From Haemophilus parainfluenzae ATCC 33392 (lineage in GTDB: Bacteria; Pseudomonadota; Gammaproteobacteria; Enterobacterales; Pasteurellaceae), in NCBI RefSeq assembly GCF_031191205.1, contig NZ_CP133470.1:1926001-1990000 (forward strand): a stretch of DNA of 64,000 bases, read 5' to 3'. Made by a program: the position numbers and the translations under genes. Below are positions 30,620 to 41,763 of the stretch, in pieces; the stretch's first letter is position 1, and each line of letters opens with the position of its first letter. The notes under the pieces were generated by a model, which searched no databases, was not told the DNA's origin, and saw only the letters and a list, made by a program, of their open reading frames with translations.

Positions 30620-31105
30620 CTATACTCGTCTAACTTGCCAAAAAGCTTTTTTCCAATAAGGGCTATTCATCGAAGAATAAATCACGCCACCTTTAGTTGA
30701 AGCGTGTAAAAATTTATCTTCTTTCACATAAATCCCCACATGATAGCCATTTGGTCCGCGTCCCGTTTTAAAGAAAATTAAATCGCCTGTTTGGATATCT
30801 TCTTTACGAACAAGTTTTCCGTAACCCGCTTGATCTTTCGTCGTTCGAGGAAGGTTGATATTAAAACGATCAATAAAGGTTTTTTGCACAAAACCAGAAC
30901 AATCAATACCACCACGAGACTGCCCACCTAACACATAAGGTGTACCCGCCCATTCGTATTGTTGTTCACTTAACATGGCAATCGCTATAATCGGATCTCC
31001 AATCTGACCTTTATAGTTCATAGCATATTCTTCACGAACACCACTTGAACAAGCAAAAAGCAAAAAACTTCCTGCGACTAAAAAAGCACATTTAATCTTA
31101 TTCAT
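30620..31105 (-). CDS. NlpC/P60-family lipoprotein (peptidoglycan hydrolase)
   Basis: 161 residues from the ATG at 31105. A lipoprotein signal with lipobox LFACSS puts the mature N-terminal Cys at about residue 19. The NlpC/P60 domain follows: the catalytic Cys in GGIDCSGFVQK, the His in NGYHVGIYV and a third polar residue in FLHAST. Such enzymes cleave the gamma-D-Glu-diaminopimelate bond in cell-wall peptides (as in Spr/MepS and NlpC). A longer reading frame reaches 31144 but lacks a sensible signal sequence. It lies downstream of ihfA behind an uptake-signal hairpin, so it is expressed either by read-through or from a promoter I cannot identify. Confidence 0.9.
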   Translation of the reverse strand: MNKIKCAFLVAGSFLLFACSSGVREEYAMNYKGQIGDPIIAIAMLSEQQYEWAGTPYVLGGQSRGGIDCSGFVQKTFIDRFNINLPRTTKDQAGYGKLVRKEDIQTGDLIFFKTGRGPNGYHVGIYVKEDKFLHASTKGGVIYSSMNSPYWKKAFWQVRRV

Positions 31106-31116
31106 GTTCAATCCTG

Positions 31117-31149
31117 ACAAAAGTGCGGTCAAAAACGACCGCACTTTTA
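31117..31149 (-). terminator. Uptake-signal hairpin after ihfA
   Basis: AAAAGTGCGGTC and GACCGCACTTTT, a perfect 12-bp inverted repeat with a 6-base loop between ihfA and the NlpC/P60 gene. Confidence 0.8.
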
Positions 31150-31152
31150 TTA

Positions 31153-31452
31153 CTATTGTTTTGGCTTGGTATTTTCCACGCGAGCACGTAATTTCTGCCC
31201 TGGCTTGAATGCCACTACACGGCGCGCAGAAACAGGAATGCTTTCACCTGTTTTTGGATTACGCCCTGGACGGGAAGCTTTATTACGAAGTTCAAAATTA
31301 CCAAAACCGGATAATTTCACTTCACCACCAGATTCTAACGATAAACGAATTTCCTCAAAAAAGTCTTCCACTAATGCTTTAGCTTCCGCTTTTTGTAATT
31401 GATACTTATCTAATAAGTATTCAGTAATATCAATTTTTGTAATCGTTGCCAT
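31153..31452 (-). CDS. ihfA: Integration host factor subunit alpha
   Basis: 99-residue histone-like DNA-bending protein, partner of IhfB. The start [13 protein letters not shown] at 31452 matches the family. The beta-arm region [22 protein letters not shown] is present, with the intercalating proline in RPGRNP. It follows pheT by 13 bases, the same pheS-pheT-ihfA order as in E. coli. Confidence 0.97.
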   Translation of the reverse strand: MATITKIDITEYLLDKYQLQKAEAKALVEDFFEEIRLSLESGGEVKLSGFGNFELRNKASRPGRNPKTGESIPVSARRVVAFKPGQKLRARVENTKPKQ

Positions 31453-31465
31453 GTTAGTCTCCTGT

Positions 31466-33856
31466 TTAGTCTCTAAGCTCCGCATTAAAGCGTTGTTTAA
31501 CTTCGTTTAATACAGCAGAGATTACCGCATTAATCTCATCATCTTCAAGCGTTTTTTCATTATCTTGAATGGTTAAACTGATTGCTAAGCTCTTATGTCC
31601 GCTAGCAACGCCAATGCCTTGATATACATCGAATAAATTGACTTGTGTTAATTTTTCTCCGCCGGCTTGTTTACATGCTTCGATAATATCGCCTGCTGGC
31701 ACATTATCAGCAACGATTAAAGCTAAGTCACGACGGTTTGCTGGGAATTTTGAAATCTCTTTAGCTTGAACCACACGACGATTTGCAATGGCATCCCATA
31801 AAATTTCAAAAACAACCGCTTTGCCATTTAATCCTAATTTTTGAGCGATAAGTGGATGAATAGTTCCAATAAAACCAATTTCTTTTCCATCTAATTCAAT
31901 TGAAGCAGATTGTCCTGGGTGCAATGCACTGTGTGCTTTTGCCACAAACTTAACACGACTCCCCACTTCAGTGAGAGAAAGAATGCTTTCTAAATCACCT
32001 TTAAGATCAAAGAAATCAACATTTTCGGCCTTACCTGTCCAAGATTCAGATTTAGCGGTACCTGTAATTACACCAGCAAGAACAAACTCTTGGCGAATGC
32101 CAAATTCTGCATTAGCATCAGGAACAAAACGTAATCCCGTTTCAAATAAACGCACGCGATTTTGTTGACGATTTTGGTTGTATAGTACCGCACCGAGTAA
32201 TCCACTTAACAATGAAACGCGCATTGCTGACATTTCAACTGAAATTGGGTTTGGCAATACAAGCGCTTCAATTTCTGGATGAAGTAAAGTCTGTACTTTT
32301 GGATCAACGAAGCTATAAGTAATCGCCTCTTGATAATCTGCATCCACAAGTGCGGTCTTAATTCTGCTTAATTCTAAATCGGCTTCTTTATGCTCACGCA
32401 TACGAAGATGTGCTAATGGTGCGTTATTTGGAATGCTGTTATAGCCATAAATACGTGCCACTTCTTCAATGAGATCTTCTTCGATTTCAATATCAAAACG
32501 CCAGCTTGCAGAAGTTACGGTCCAAACATCATTAGCATATTTCACGGCGAAACCTAAACGCTCAAAAATCTCGGTCACGGTTTCAGTTTCGATATGATGA
32601 CCTAATAAGCTATCTAATTTTTCACGACGTAAAGTGACTTCATTGACTTTTGGTAAATATTGCTCACTCACCACTTCACAAATTTCACCAGCTTCACCAC
32701 CACAAATTTCAAGTAACAATGCTGTTGCACGTTCCATTGCGTGACGTTGTAGCGTAAAATCAACACCGCGTTCAAAACGATGTGAAGAATCAGTGTGTAA
32801 ACCATATTGTCTCGCGCGTCCTGCAATCGCTAGTGGTGCAAAGAATGCGGCTTCTAAAATCACATCTTTTGTTGTTTCCGCATCAACACCGCTTGCTTGA
32901 CCACCAAAGATACCCGCCATTGCTAATGGACCAGTTTGGTCTGCAATCACTAAAGTATTCGATTGTAATTTTGCGGTTGTACCATCTAATAAAACAAGTT
33001 CTTCGCCGTTATTGGCTAAACGTACTTGAACAGGTTGAGACACTTTTGATGCATCAAAAGCATGCATTGGTTGACCTAATTCAAGTAAAACATAGTTGGT
33101 AATGTCCACAATAGGATCGATAGAACGAATACCACAACGACGTAATTTTTCTTGTAACCAAATTGGTGATTGCGCTTTAACATTCACATTTTTCACCACG
33201 CGCAATAAATAACGAGGGCATGCTTCTGGCGCTTTTAATTCAATTTGAACTTTATCTGAAATCGTTGCAGGTACGGCATCAAAGTGTGGTTGATTAACAA
33301 CTTGTTTATTAACCACACCAACTTCACGAGCAACACCTGCAATACTTAAACAATCTGCACGGTTTGGCGTTAAGCTAATTTCAATGGCTTTATCATCTAA
33401 ATCTAAATATTCGCGTAGATTTGTGCCTACTGGTGCATCTAACGGTAGCTCAATAATACCATCTGCATCCACATCAATGCCTAATTCAGAGAATGAGCAA
33501 AGCATCCCTTCTGAAGGTTGACCGCGTAATTTAGTTTTTTTAATTTTAAAATCACCAGGTAATACGGCACCTTCAGTTGCACATGCCACTTTTAAACCTT
33601 GACGGCAATTTGGTGCACCACAAACGATATCTAATAAACGGTCGCCACCAACATTTACTTTAGTGACTCGTAATTTGTCTGCATCTGGGTGTTGTGCACA
33701 TTCAACAACTTCACCTACAACCACACCGGTAAAGTCGCCAGCTACTTTTTCAACGCCGTCAACTTCTAAACCAAGCATAGTGATTTGATCACATAACTGC
33801 TCTGTTGAAATTGATGGATTAACCCATTCTCTCACCCAATTTTCGCTAAATTTCAT
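31466..33856 (-). CDS. pheT: Phenylalanyl-tRNA synthetase beta chain
   Basis: 796 residues, normal length. It has an N-terminal tRNA-binding OB domain (about 40-150, [21 protein letters not shown]), B3/B4 editing domain, B5 domain and a C-terminal ferredoxin-like anticodon-binding domain (about 700-795, [15 protein letters not shown]). The beta chain edits mis-charged tyrosine and binds tRNA; it works as an alpha2beta2 enzyme with PheS, encoded 75 bases upstream. Confidence 0.98.
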   Translation of the reverse strand: MKFSENWVREWVNPSISTEQLCDQITMLGLEVDGVEKVAGDFTGVVVGEVVECAQHPDADKLRVTKVNVGGDRLLDIVCGAPNCRQGLKVACATEGAVLPGDFKIKKTKLRGQPSEGMLCSFSELGIDVDADGIIELPLDAPVGTNLREYLDLDDKAIEISLTPNRADCLSIAGVAREVGVVNKQVVNQPHFDAVPATISDKVQIELKAPEACPRYLLRVVKNVNVKAQSPIWLQEKLRRCGIRSIDPIVDITNYVLLELGQPMHAFDASKVSQPVQVRLANNGEELVLLDGTTAKLQSNTLVIADQTGPLAMAGIFGGQASGVDAETTKDVILEAAFFAPLAIAGRARQYGLHTDSSHRFERGVDFTLQRHAMERATALLLEICGGEAGEICEVVSEQYLPKVNEVTLRREKLDSLLGHHIETETVTEIFERLGFAVKYANDVWTVTSASWRFDIEIEEDLIEEVARIYGYNSIPNNAPLAHLRMREHKEADLELSRIKTALVDADYQEAITYSFVDPKVQTLLHPEIEALVLPNPISVEMSAMRVSLLSGLLGAVLYNQNRQQNRVRLFETGLRFVPDANAEFGIRQEFVLAGVITGTAKSESWTGKAENVDFFDLKGDLESILSLTEVGSRVKFVAKAHSALHPGQSASIELDGKEIGFIGTIHPLIAQKLGLNGKAVVFEILWDAIANRRVVQAKEISKFPANRRDLALIVADNVPAGDIIEACKQAGGEKLTQVNLFDVYQGIGVASGHKSLAISLTIQDNEKTLEDDEINAVISAVLNEVKQRFNAELRD

Positions 33857-33931
33857 TATCTCTGTATCCTTTATTGATGAACGTGTTACGTTCTAAATTA
33901 ATCATTATCGTCAATTTAACCCAACGGTTAA

Positions 33932-34933
<1,002 letters not shown>

Positions 34934-35121
34934 TTATCTTTTCTAACTAAAAATACGCTTAATGATAATACTAACTTATTAAAAAATCACGCGTTTATTA
35001 GTGAATTGATGTTTCAGATGAAAAATGACAAAGATTTTTGCTATTTTTTGAGATATATCACAGTAATTTTTAACATTTTGGATAGAATGAAGAAGAATCG
35101 AGCATGTCTAGGAGGCGTATT

Positions 35122-35985
35122 ATGTGGAAATCAATTTCTCAAGTCTTAGCGGATCAATTTGGTGCTTACTATAACATCAAAGAAAAAAACAAAGTACCTG
35201 GTGGCGAAGTAAATGAAACTTGGCTTATTACGGATGGAATCCAACCTGTCTTTGTTAAAGTAAATGAACGATCTTATCGTTCAATGTTTCGTGCTGAGGC
35301 TGATCAATTAAACCTACTAGGCAAAACCAATACAATCAGACTTCCACAAGTGTATGGCGTAGGCTGTTCCCAAAACCATAGTTTCTTATTATTAGAAGCG
35401 CTTCCTATTACTCAACAAACCAATGCAACACCACATTTTGCTGAAGAATTAGCAAAACTCCATCAAGTATCTGGCACTAAAAACTATGGCTTAGATTTTG
35501 ATACTTGGCTTGGCCCTGAGTATCAACCGAATAAATGGAATGGAAGTTGGGCAAAATTTTTTGCAGAACAACGTATTGGATGGCAATTACAACTTTGTAA
35601 AGATAAAGGTTTAGACTTTGGCGACATTGATTTAATTATTGAAAAGGTAAAACACAAACTTTCAAAACATAATCCTAAACCTTCTTTGTTACATGGTAAC
35701 TTATGGATTGAGAATACCGCTATCGTAGGTAATCAAACCTTTACTTATGATCCTGCATGCTACTGGGGGGATAGAGAATGTGATTTAGCATTCAGTGAGC
35801 TTTTCCAACCTTTCTCAGCTGAATTCTATGAAATTTATGAGCGCACTTTCCCACTTGATAAAGAAGGTTTTGAAGAAAGAAAACACCTTTACCAACTTTA
35901 TTATCTATTAAATTTTAGCCATCGATTCAATGGAAGTTATATCAACTTAACCACTAAGCTAATTGAAGAACTTTTACTTGAATAA
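35122..35985 (+). CDS. Fructosamine-kinase-family protein
   Basis: 287 residues of the fructosamine/ribulosamine 3-kinase family (YniA-like), which phosphorylates sugars attached to protein amines so that the glycation falls off. Family signatures are VFVKVNERSYRSMFRAEADQL near residues 44-64, LLHGNLWIENT at about 193-203 and DPACYWGDRECDLA at about 213-226. The usual catalytic motif is HGDLW; here it reads HGNLW, so the aspartate position is asparagine. The metal-binding Asp in DPA is present. The ATG at 35122 follows a strong AGGAGG site. A single-gene unit ended by a strong terminator. Confidence 0.88.
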   Translation: MWKSISQVLADQFGAYYNIKEKNKVPGGEVNETWLITDGIQPVFVKVNERSYRSMFRAEADQLNLLGKTNTIRLPQVYGVGCSQNHSFLLLEALPITQQTNATPHFAEELAKLHQVSGTKNYGLDFDTWLGPEYQPNKWNGSWAKFFAEQRIGWQLQLCKDKGLDFGDIDLIIEKVKHKLSKHNPKPSLLHGNLWIENTAIVGNQTFTYDPACYWGDRECDLAFSELFQPFSAEFYEIYERTFPLDKEGFEERKHLYQLYYLLNFSHRFNGSYINLTTKLIEELLLE

Positions 35986-36005
35986 TTTCTTAAATATCAA
36001 AAATA

Positions 36006-36041
36006 AAAAAGAGCGTAATCATATTACGCTCTTTTTAGGTT
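36006..36041. terminator. Bidirectional terminator
   Basis: AAAAGAGCGTAAT-CAT-ATTACGCTCTTTT, a perfect 13-bp stem with a 3-base loop between convergent genes. It serves the kinase-like gene and the BamE/OmpA lipoprotein gene. Confidence 0.92.
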
Positions 36042-36047
36042 TATACA

Positions 36048-36905
36048 TTATTTTTGATAAAGAACTGCTGGACCTTGAGTACCACCATTAGCCTGGCTAC
36101 CTTCTTGCAATTTTAAAACTGAACCAGAAGCATTTATTTCTACACGGCGATTAGGTCGTAAACAATCTTTTTCTGCTTTACTTCCATGTTTATAGCCGTC
36201 ACAAGCTTTAACTTGTGGATTTTTACCATAACCAATAGCTGTGATTTCTGATGTCACCCCATCTTGAAGCAAACGAGCTTTAACACGGTTTGCACGACGT
36301 TGAGACAAATCTAAGTTATAAGCGTCAGAACCTAAACGGTCGGTATAACCTGCGACTTTTACATCTTTAGCGCCTGTTTCTTTTAATTGCGCAGCCACAC
36401 TGTCAACAACTTCTTTACCACGTGCTGTTAAAGTATCTTTATCGAAATCAAATAAGAAATCACCGCTTAACGCAAATGATGAATTCCCATTACAACCATT
36501 TGGATACCAGAAGAAACTTTGAGCATTATGGTTTTTGTCAAATAATACTTTGTATTGACAGATTTTGTGAACACCATTTTCACGATAGTTGAACACATAA
36601 TCCCACTCTTCAACACCGTATAAACCTTCAGAGAAGTGCGGACGACCGATTAGGTTATATAATTGGTCTTTGTTCATACCACGTTCGATCATACGAACGT
36701 TATCCCAGTTTGGCCATGAACCAAATTGGCTACCATCATGATTGAAACCAGCTTTATCAATCTTAGGCCATACGAGTTGTGGTACTTGTTGACCATCAAC
36801 TTCTTTATATTCTGGAGTACCAGCTTCTGTAACTTTGCTTAAGTTACCACAAGCAGCAACTGTCGCTACTGCTACTGCAGATAATAAAATACGAGATAAT
36901 TTCAT
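36048..36905 (-). CDS. BamE-like plus OmpA-like domain lipoprotein
   Basis: 285 residues. Lipoprotein signal with Cys at residue 19 (VATVAACGN). Residues about 65-135 resemble the SmpA/OmlA (BamE) fold: VRMIERGMNKDQLYNLIGRPH followed by EEWDYVFNY. Residues about 145-258 form an OmpA C-terminal, peptidoglycan-binding domain: FLFDFDKDTL, VAGYTDRLGSDAYNLDLSQRRA, and LRPNRRVEI. The two modules together would link the outer membrane to the cell wall. It is followed by a shared terminator; the 213-base region upstream is AT-rich with no other gene. It is not Pal (P6) or OmpA (P5), which have different N-termini. Confidence 0.87.
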   Translation of the reverse strand: MKLSRILLSAVAVATVAACGNLSKVTEAGTPEYKEVDGQQVPQLVWPKIDKAGFNHDGSQFGSWPNWDNVRMIERGMNKDQLYNLIGRPHFSEGLYGVEEWDYVFNYRENGVHKICQYKVLFDKNHNAQSFFWYPNGCNGNSSFALSGDFLFDFDKDTLTARGKEVVDSVAAQLKETGAKDVKVAGYTDRLGSDAYNLDLSQRRANRVKARLLQDGVTSEITAIGYGKNPQVKACDGYKHGSKAEKDCLRPNRRVEINASGSVLKLQEGSQANGGTQGPAVLYQK

Positions 36906-37118
36906 TTCTTTACCTTTTTACTGTTAAGGTGCAATCCTTGCAAGAAGAACCTACACAACTAAACTTTATAAATTTTACAAATAAAACTATAAGAGTTTCA
37001 TGGCGTATGGTAGTCATAATTCTTTAACTTGTAAATAAAAAAACATTAAAAAATGATTTTTTATGGAACTTTTTTTGTAAAGTTGTGTAAAGAGTTGTCA
37101 AATAAGTAAATTTTTTTC

Positions 37119-38173
37119 TTATTGAATAAAATCCTGTCCATTTTTTGTTAAATTTCGATGGATAATTCCCTCAATACACTCTTCAGCTTGCTTACCTATT
37201 TTTTGTAAAAGTGGCTTTTTCACTTTATATTTCACCGCGATCACAGACTTATCTTTCATTTTTTCAAGAATAATATCATCACTGGTTGCTAACTCATCGA
37301 CTAGTTGAAGCGCTAAGGCTTGTTGACCGAACCAATGCTCACCAGTTGCGACTTTATCCACATCTAAGTGCGGTCGATTTTGAGCCACAAATTGTTTAAA
37401 TAATTGATGTGTTTCTTCAAGTTCTGCTTGGAATTTTTGTTTTCCTTTTTCAGTATTTTCACCTAATACTGTGACCGTGCGCTTAAATTCTCCTGCTGTA
37501 ATCACATCAACATCGACATCATGTTTTTTAACAAACGATGAATATTGGGAATTTGCGCAACCACACCAATAGAACCGATTATCGCAAAAGGCGCAGAAAC
37601 AATTCTATCTGCCACACAAGCCATCATATACCCACCACTTGCAGCAACCTTATCGACTGCAACAGTTAATTTAATCCCTTTTTGTTTTAAACGAGCTAAC
37701 TGCGAGGCCGCCAGACCATAACCATGAACAACACCACCAGGGCTTTCTAAACGTAGTAAGACCTCATCATCGGCTTTTGCTACATTAATAATCGCCGAAA
37801 TTTCTTCTCGAAGTGCGGTTGTTTCTGATGCAGAAATATCACCTTTAAAATCGAGCACATAAACACAAGGTTTAGGCGTTTCTTTCTCACTATTTTTTAA
37901 TTTCGCTTTTAACGCCTTTGCCTCTTGCTTTTTCGCTTTCTTCTCCGCTTTTTCTGCTTGTTTAAGTTCTTCTTCTGAAAGCTGGAAATCGCGTAAATGC
38001 TTTATTGTTTCCTTAAATTCTTCCGAAAGATCTGTCACGACCAATTCACCATGATGTGTTGCATTACGCTGTTTTGCTGAAATGATCATTGCGACAATAG
38101 CAGCAATCACAAGTAAAATCGTTAAAATCTCCAAAATAAAAATGCCATAGCCGGTCAAAATATCAGACCACAT
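37119..38173 (-). pseudogene. sohB: Inner-membrane protease SohB, interrupted by a -1 frameshift
   Basis: Signal-peptide-peptidase-A-type serine protease in two overlapping frames. The first (37502-38173, 223 residues) has an N-terminal membrane segment at about 8-32, a charged linker and the nucleophile Ser179 in AASGGY, ending RLLKNMMSMLM-stop. The second (37119-37505) resumes the family sequence at ITAGEFKRTVTVLGEN, which holds the catalytic lysine. A -1 slip or one extra base at the A6 run (37524-37529) gives RLLKKHDVDVDVITAGEF and a full protein of about 350 residues. As written, serine and lysine are on separate polypeptides. The run is part of A-AAA-AAC in frame, a classic slippery heptamer, so a decayed gene, a switchable run, recoding or a sequencing error are all open. 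Confidence 0.85.
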
Positions 38174-38313
38174 AGTTTTCTCCTAAAATAAAGTGAAGGC
38201 ATTATTTTACTGTGCAAGCCTGATTTACACTAACTTTTTATGGAAAATTTTGCGATTTAAGGTAAACTAACGCAGTTTTATTGCCTAATTTATAATGAAT
38301 TACAGAGGTTTAT

Positions 38314-39717
38314 ATGTCTAAAGTTGCATCCATTGTTGATGTGTTACAAGGTAAAATCGCTATTGGCGAAAAAGTTACCGTACGCGGCTGGGTTCGTACC
38401 CGTCGTGATTCTAAAGCTGGTCTTTCTTTCCTCGCTGTTTATGACGGCTCTTGCTTTGATCCTATTCAAGTTATCGTCAATAACGATATTGAAAATTACG
38501 AAAGTGAAGTATTACGCTTAACAACAGGTTGTTCTGTTATTGTAACAGGCACTATTGTTGAGTCCCCTGCAGAAGGTCAAGCTGTTGAACTTCAAGCTGA
38601 AAAAGTAGAAGTGACAGGGTTTGTAGAAGATCCTGATACTTATCCAATGGCAGCAAAACGTCACTCTATTGAATACTTACGTGAAGTGGCTCACTTACGC
38701 CCTCGTACGAATATTATCGGTGCCGTGGCGCGTGTTCGTCACTGCTTAGCACAAGCTATTCATCGTTTCTTCCATGAACAAGGTTTCTATTGGGTCGCTA
38801 CCCCATTAATTACCGCTTCAGATACTGAAGGTGCGGGTGAAATGTTCCGTGTTTCAACACTTGATTTAGAAAACCTTCCTCGTGGTGAAGATGGCAAAGT
38901 TGATTTCAGCCAAGACTTCTTCGGAAAAGAGTCATTTTTAACGGTTTCAGGCCAATTAAATGGCGAGACTTATGCGTGCGCATTAAGCAAAATCTATACT
39001 TTTGGTCCAACATTCCGTGCTGAAAATTCAAATACCACTCGTCACCTTGCTGAATTCTGGATGGTTGAGCCTGAAGTTGCATTTGCAACGCTTGCTGACA
39101 ATGCTAAATTAGCAGAAGACATGTTGAAATACGTATTCCGTGCCGTGCTTGCTGAGCGCAAAGATGACTTAAAATTCTTTGAAAAACACGTAGATAAAGA
39201 TGTGATTACTCGTTTAGAAAACTTCGTAAACTCCGATTTTGCTCAAATTGATTATACCGATGCGATCGACGTGTTATTAAAATCAGGTAAGAAATTCGAA
39301 TTCCCAGTATCTTGGGGAATCGATTTGTCTTCTGAACATGAACGTTTCTTAGCGGAAGAATATTTCAAATCGCCTGTTGTCGTGAAAAACTATCCGAAAG
39401 ATATCAAAGCCTTCTATATGCGTTTAAATGATGATGGTAAAACTGTGGCCGCAATGGATGTTCTCGCACCTGGAATTGGTGAAATCATCGGTGGTTCTCA
39501 ACGTGAAGAACGTTTAGACGTATTAGATAAACGTATGGAAGAAATGGGCTTAAATCCTGAAGATTACTGGTGGTATCGTGATCTTCGTAAATATGGTACC
39601 GTACCACATTCAGGTTTCGGTCTTGGTTTTGAACGTTTAATCGTTTATGTAACCGGCGTACAAAATATTCGCGATGTAATTCCATTCCCTCGCGCACCAA
39701 GAAATGCAAATTTCTAA
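38314..39717 (+). CDS. asnS: Asparaginyl-tRNA synthetase
   Basis: 467-residue class IIb synthetase. N-terminal OB-fold anticodon domain (about 18-105, [20 protein letters not shown]). The catalytic core has motif 2 [26 protein letters not shown] and motif 3 [15 protein letters not shown] near the C-terminus. It charges tRNA-Asn directly, so this organism need not make Asn-tRNA by amidation. Single gene with a good uptake-signal terminator. Confidence 0.98.
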   Translation: MSKVASIVDVLQGKIAIGEKVTVRGWVRTRRDSKAGLSFLAVYDGSCFDPIQVIVNNDIENYESEVLRLTTGCSVIVTGTIVESPAEGQAVELQAEKVEVTGFVEDPDTYPMAAKRHSIEYLREVAHLRPRTNIIGAVARVRHCLAQAIHRFFHEQGFYWVATPLITASDTEGAGEMFRVSTLDLENLPRGEDGKVDFSQDFFGKESFLTVSGQLNGETYACALSKIYTFGPTFRAENSNTTRHLAEFWMVEPEVAFATLADNAKLAEDMLKYVFRAVLAERKDDLKFFEKHVDKDVITRLENFVNSDFAQIDYTDAIDVLLKSGKKFEFPVSWGIDLSSEHERFLAEEYFKSPVVVKNYPKDIKAFYMRLNDDGKTVAAMDVLAPGIGEIIGGSQREERLDVLDKRMEEMGLNPEDYWWYRDLRKYGTVPHSGFGLGFERLIVYVTGVQNIRDVIPFPRAPRNANF

Positions 39718-39730
39718 AAATATTGTTTAA

Positions 39731-39768
39731 ATTGACCGCACTTTCTTTAAAGTGCGGTCATCATTTTG
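39731..39768 (+). terminator. Uptake-signal hairpin terminator after asnS
   Basis: TGACCGCACTTT-CTTT-AAAGTGCGGTCA, a perfect 12-bp inverted repeat with a 4-base loop, then TCATTTT. Confidence 0.85.
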
Positions 39769-39846
39769 GGCGATAAATTTATCCCCTAATTTCACTTATT
39801 GTGTTTGAATCAATCTTTCAAATACATCACATTAAGGAAAGTAGAA

Positions 39847-40539
39847 ATGGACAAAATTAAACAACTCTTTGCTAACAACTACAGTTGGGCACAAAGAATG
39901 AAAGAAGAAAATTCCACTTATTTTAAAGAACTTGCCGATCACCAAACACCTCATTACCTCTGGATTGGTTGCTCAGATAGCCGTGTTCCCGCTGAAAAAC
40001 TAACAAATCTTGAACCAGGCGAATTATTTGTTCATCGTAATGTAGCCAATCAAGTTATCCATACGGATTTTAACTGTCTTTCAGTTGTGCAATACGCCGT
40101 TGATGTACTCAAAATTGAACATATTATTATTTGTGGCCATACAAATTGTGGAGGGATTAAAGCTGCGATGCAGGATCAAGATCTTGGATTGATCAATAAC
40201 TGGCTACTTCATATTCGTGATATTTGGTTCAAACATGGACACCTATTAGGCAATCTTTCACCGGAAAAACGTGCAGATATGCTCACTAAAATCAATGTTG
40301 CAGAACAAGTTTATAACCTAGGACGTACATCTATCGTAAAAAGTGCCTGGGAGCGCGGACAAAAGCTCTCTCTACATGGCTGGGTGTATGATGTCAATGA
40401 TGGATTCTTAGTGGATCAAGGTGTTATTGCAACCAGCCGGGAAACTCTTGAAATCTCTTATCGTAATGCGATTGCTCGCTTATCTAGCCTTGAAGAAGAA
40501 GATATCCTGAAAAAAGAGCTTCCAGAAAACGAAGAATAA
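39847..40539 (+). CDS. can: Beta-class carbonic anhydrase
   Basis: 230 residues from the ATG at 39847 ([18 protein letters not shown]), preceded by AAGGAAAG. Interconverts carbon dioxide and bicarbonate. Zinc ligands are in CSDSRVP (about 42-48) and HTNCGG (about 98-103), with the Asp-Arg dyad in the first motif. The H. influenzae homologue is a structurally studied allosteric enzyme inhibited by bicarbonate. A longer frame to 39799 is not family-like. Confidence 0.97.
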   Translation: MDKIKQLFANNYSWAQRMKEENSTYFKELADHQTPHYLWIGCSDSRVPAEKLTNLEPGELFVHRNVANQVIHTDFNCLSVVQYAVDVLKIEHIIICGHTNCGGIKAAMQDQDLGLINNWLLHIRDIWFKHGHLLGNLSPEKRADMLTKINVAEQVYNLGRTSIVKSAWERGQKLSLHGWVYDVNDGFLVDQGVIATSRETLEISYRNAIARLSSLEEEDILKKELPENEE

Positions 40540-40582
40540 AAAAAGTGCGGTTGAAATCTAATGAGTTTTAACCGCAATTTTA
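40540..40582. terminator. Imperfect uptake-signal hairpin between can and bioD
   Basis: AAAGTGCGGTT and AACCGCAATTT with a 17-base loop. One arm has diverged from the uptake signal (GCAATT in place of GCACTT), but pairing of the GCGGTT core is retained. Convergent genes on each side. Confidence 0.65.
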
Positions 40583-40592
40583 TTTCAAACGA

Positions 40593-41327
40593 CTATTTAA
40601 CTAACTCTGTTTGCATATACATCAAACGATCAATATTGGCTAAATAATGTCCTAACTCTTGGGATTCTGGTTTATGAATATAAGGGATTTTACCTAGCAG
40701 AGGGGCATCAATCTGAGCCTCTAAAATATCTACCACCTCTTTATAATGCCCTAAGCAAGGATTAATTCGATTTGCAATCCAGCCTAATAAAGGAACGCCT
40801 AGTTGTTTAATCACTTGAGCCGTCAACAATGCGTGGTTAATACAGCCTTCTTTAATGCCTACAACCAATACCACAGGCATTTTATGCTCAACGACCCAAT
40901 CAGCAAAACTCTTACCCTCTGCCATGGGGGTGAGTAAACCAAATGAACCTTCCACCACAACAGATTGATATTTTTGAACTAATGTTGTTAAGGCTTGGTT
41001 AATCTTACTTAATTTAATGCGTGATTTATCTCGAGTCAGCATCGGCAAAGAATGAGTAAAAGTATAACTATTCACTTCCTTATAGGATACCGGCTCATTC
41101 GTTGCATCCATTAAAGTTAATACATCTGAATTATTCTCAGCATCGTAATCTGTTTTGGGTTCATTGGATTGATTGTCTACAGGATAGATACTTTCTTCAC
41201 AGCTACAAGCAATCGGCTTATAACCAACAATTCGAACGCCCTTTGCTTGTAATGCCTGAATAATGGCACGGCAGGCAGTGGTTTTGCCCACATCAGTATC
41301 TGTACCCGCCACAAAGAAACTACTCAT
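40593..41327 (-). CDS. bioD: Dethiobiotin synthetase
   Basis: 244-residue ATP-dependent carboxylase closing the ureido ring of dethiobiotin. P-loop GTDTDVGKTTACRA at about 9-22, GYKPIA at about 36-41, and VVEGSFGLLTPM containing the conserved VEGxGG-like motif (here VEGSFG). An acidic insertion of roughly 15-20 residues after GYKPIA (SIYPVDNQSNEPKTDYDAEN) makes it longer than E. coli BioD. The second of two adjacent ATGs is preferred because it is 7 bases from AAGGAG. It stands apart from other bio genes, next to ycgL, as one of the two bioD copies does in H. influenzae. Confidence 0.92.
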   Translation of the reverse strand: MSSFFVAGTDTDVGKTTACRAIIQALQAKGVRIVGYKPIACSCEESIYPVDNQSNEPKTDYDAENNSDVLTLMDATNEPVSYKEVNSYTFTHSLPMLTRDKSRIKLSKINQALTTLVQKYQSVVVEGSFGLLTPMAEGKSFADWVVEHKMPVVLVVGIKEGCINHALLTAQVIKQLGVPLLGWIANRINPCLGHYKEVVDILEAQIDAPLLGKIPYIHKPESQELGHYLANIDRLMYMQTELVK

Positions 41328-41428
41328 TTTCATTCTCCTTTTAAAAGTGCGGTGAATTTTAAAGGAGTTTTTAAAAAAAATATTGAGTTAACGCAATATT
41401 TGAAGATTTTTACGAAAAAATAATAGCG

Positions 41429-41695
41429 TTATTTGATCTCACTCAAACTATTAAATAACCCATCATTCTGTTTTGGTATCTGAAGGTAAAATCCTTGCTG
41501 GGTAATTTTCTCCATGACCTCATCTTTATCAGCATAAACAAGCGGTTTACTTCCCTTCAAATTGAAGGCCATAAGAAACTGTGGCTTACCAAAACTTTGC
41601 ATTAATATATCCGGTACAGCTGAAAACTCATCTCGTTTGGAAATATAAAGGTAGCAGCCTGGTTTACGTTTACTTTTATAAATTGCACATAACAT
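41429..41695 (-). CDS. ycgL: YcgL domain protein
   Basis: 88 residues of the small YcgL family, beginning [18 protein letters not shown] and containing [18 protein letters not shown], both typical. The domain has a known alpha/beta fold but no firmly assigned function. It lies between bioD and a repeat-rich lipoprotein gene on the same strand. A terminator-like stem separates it from the latter. Confidence 0.92.
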   Translation of the reverse strand: MLCAIYKSKRKPGCYLYISKRDEFSAVPDILMQSFGKPQFLMAFNLKGSKPLVYADKDEVMEKITQQGFYLQIPKQNDGLFNSLSEIK

Positions 41696-41713
41696 TCAAT
41701 TGCTCCAAAAAGA

Positions 41714-41751
41714 AAAAACCTACCAGATAATCTCTGATAGGTTTTTATTTT
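41714..41751 (-). terminator. Terminator after the repeat lipoprotein gene
   Basis: AAAACCTACCAGA ... TCTGATAGGTTTT, a 13-bp stem with one G-U-type mismatch and a 5-base loop, followed on the minus strand by a T-rich run. Located 13 bases beyond the lipoprotein stop and just upstream of ycgL. Confidence 0.78.
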
Positions 41752-41763
41752 ACGAAAGTTTAA

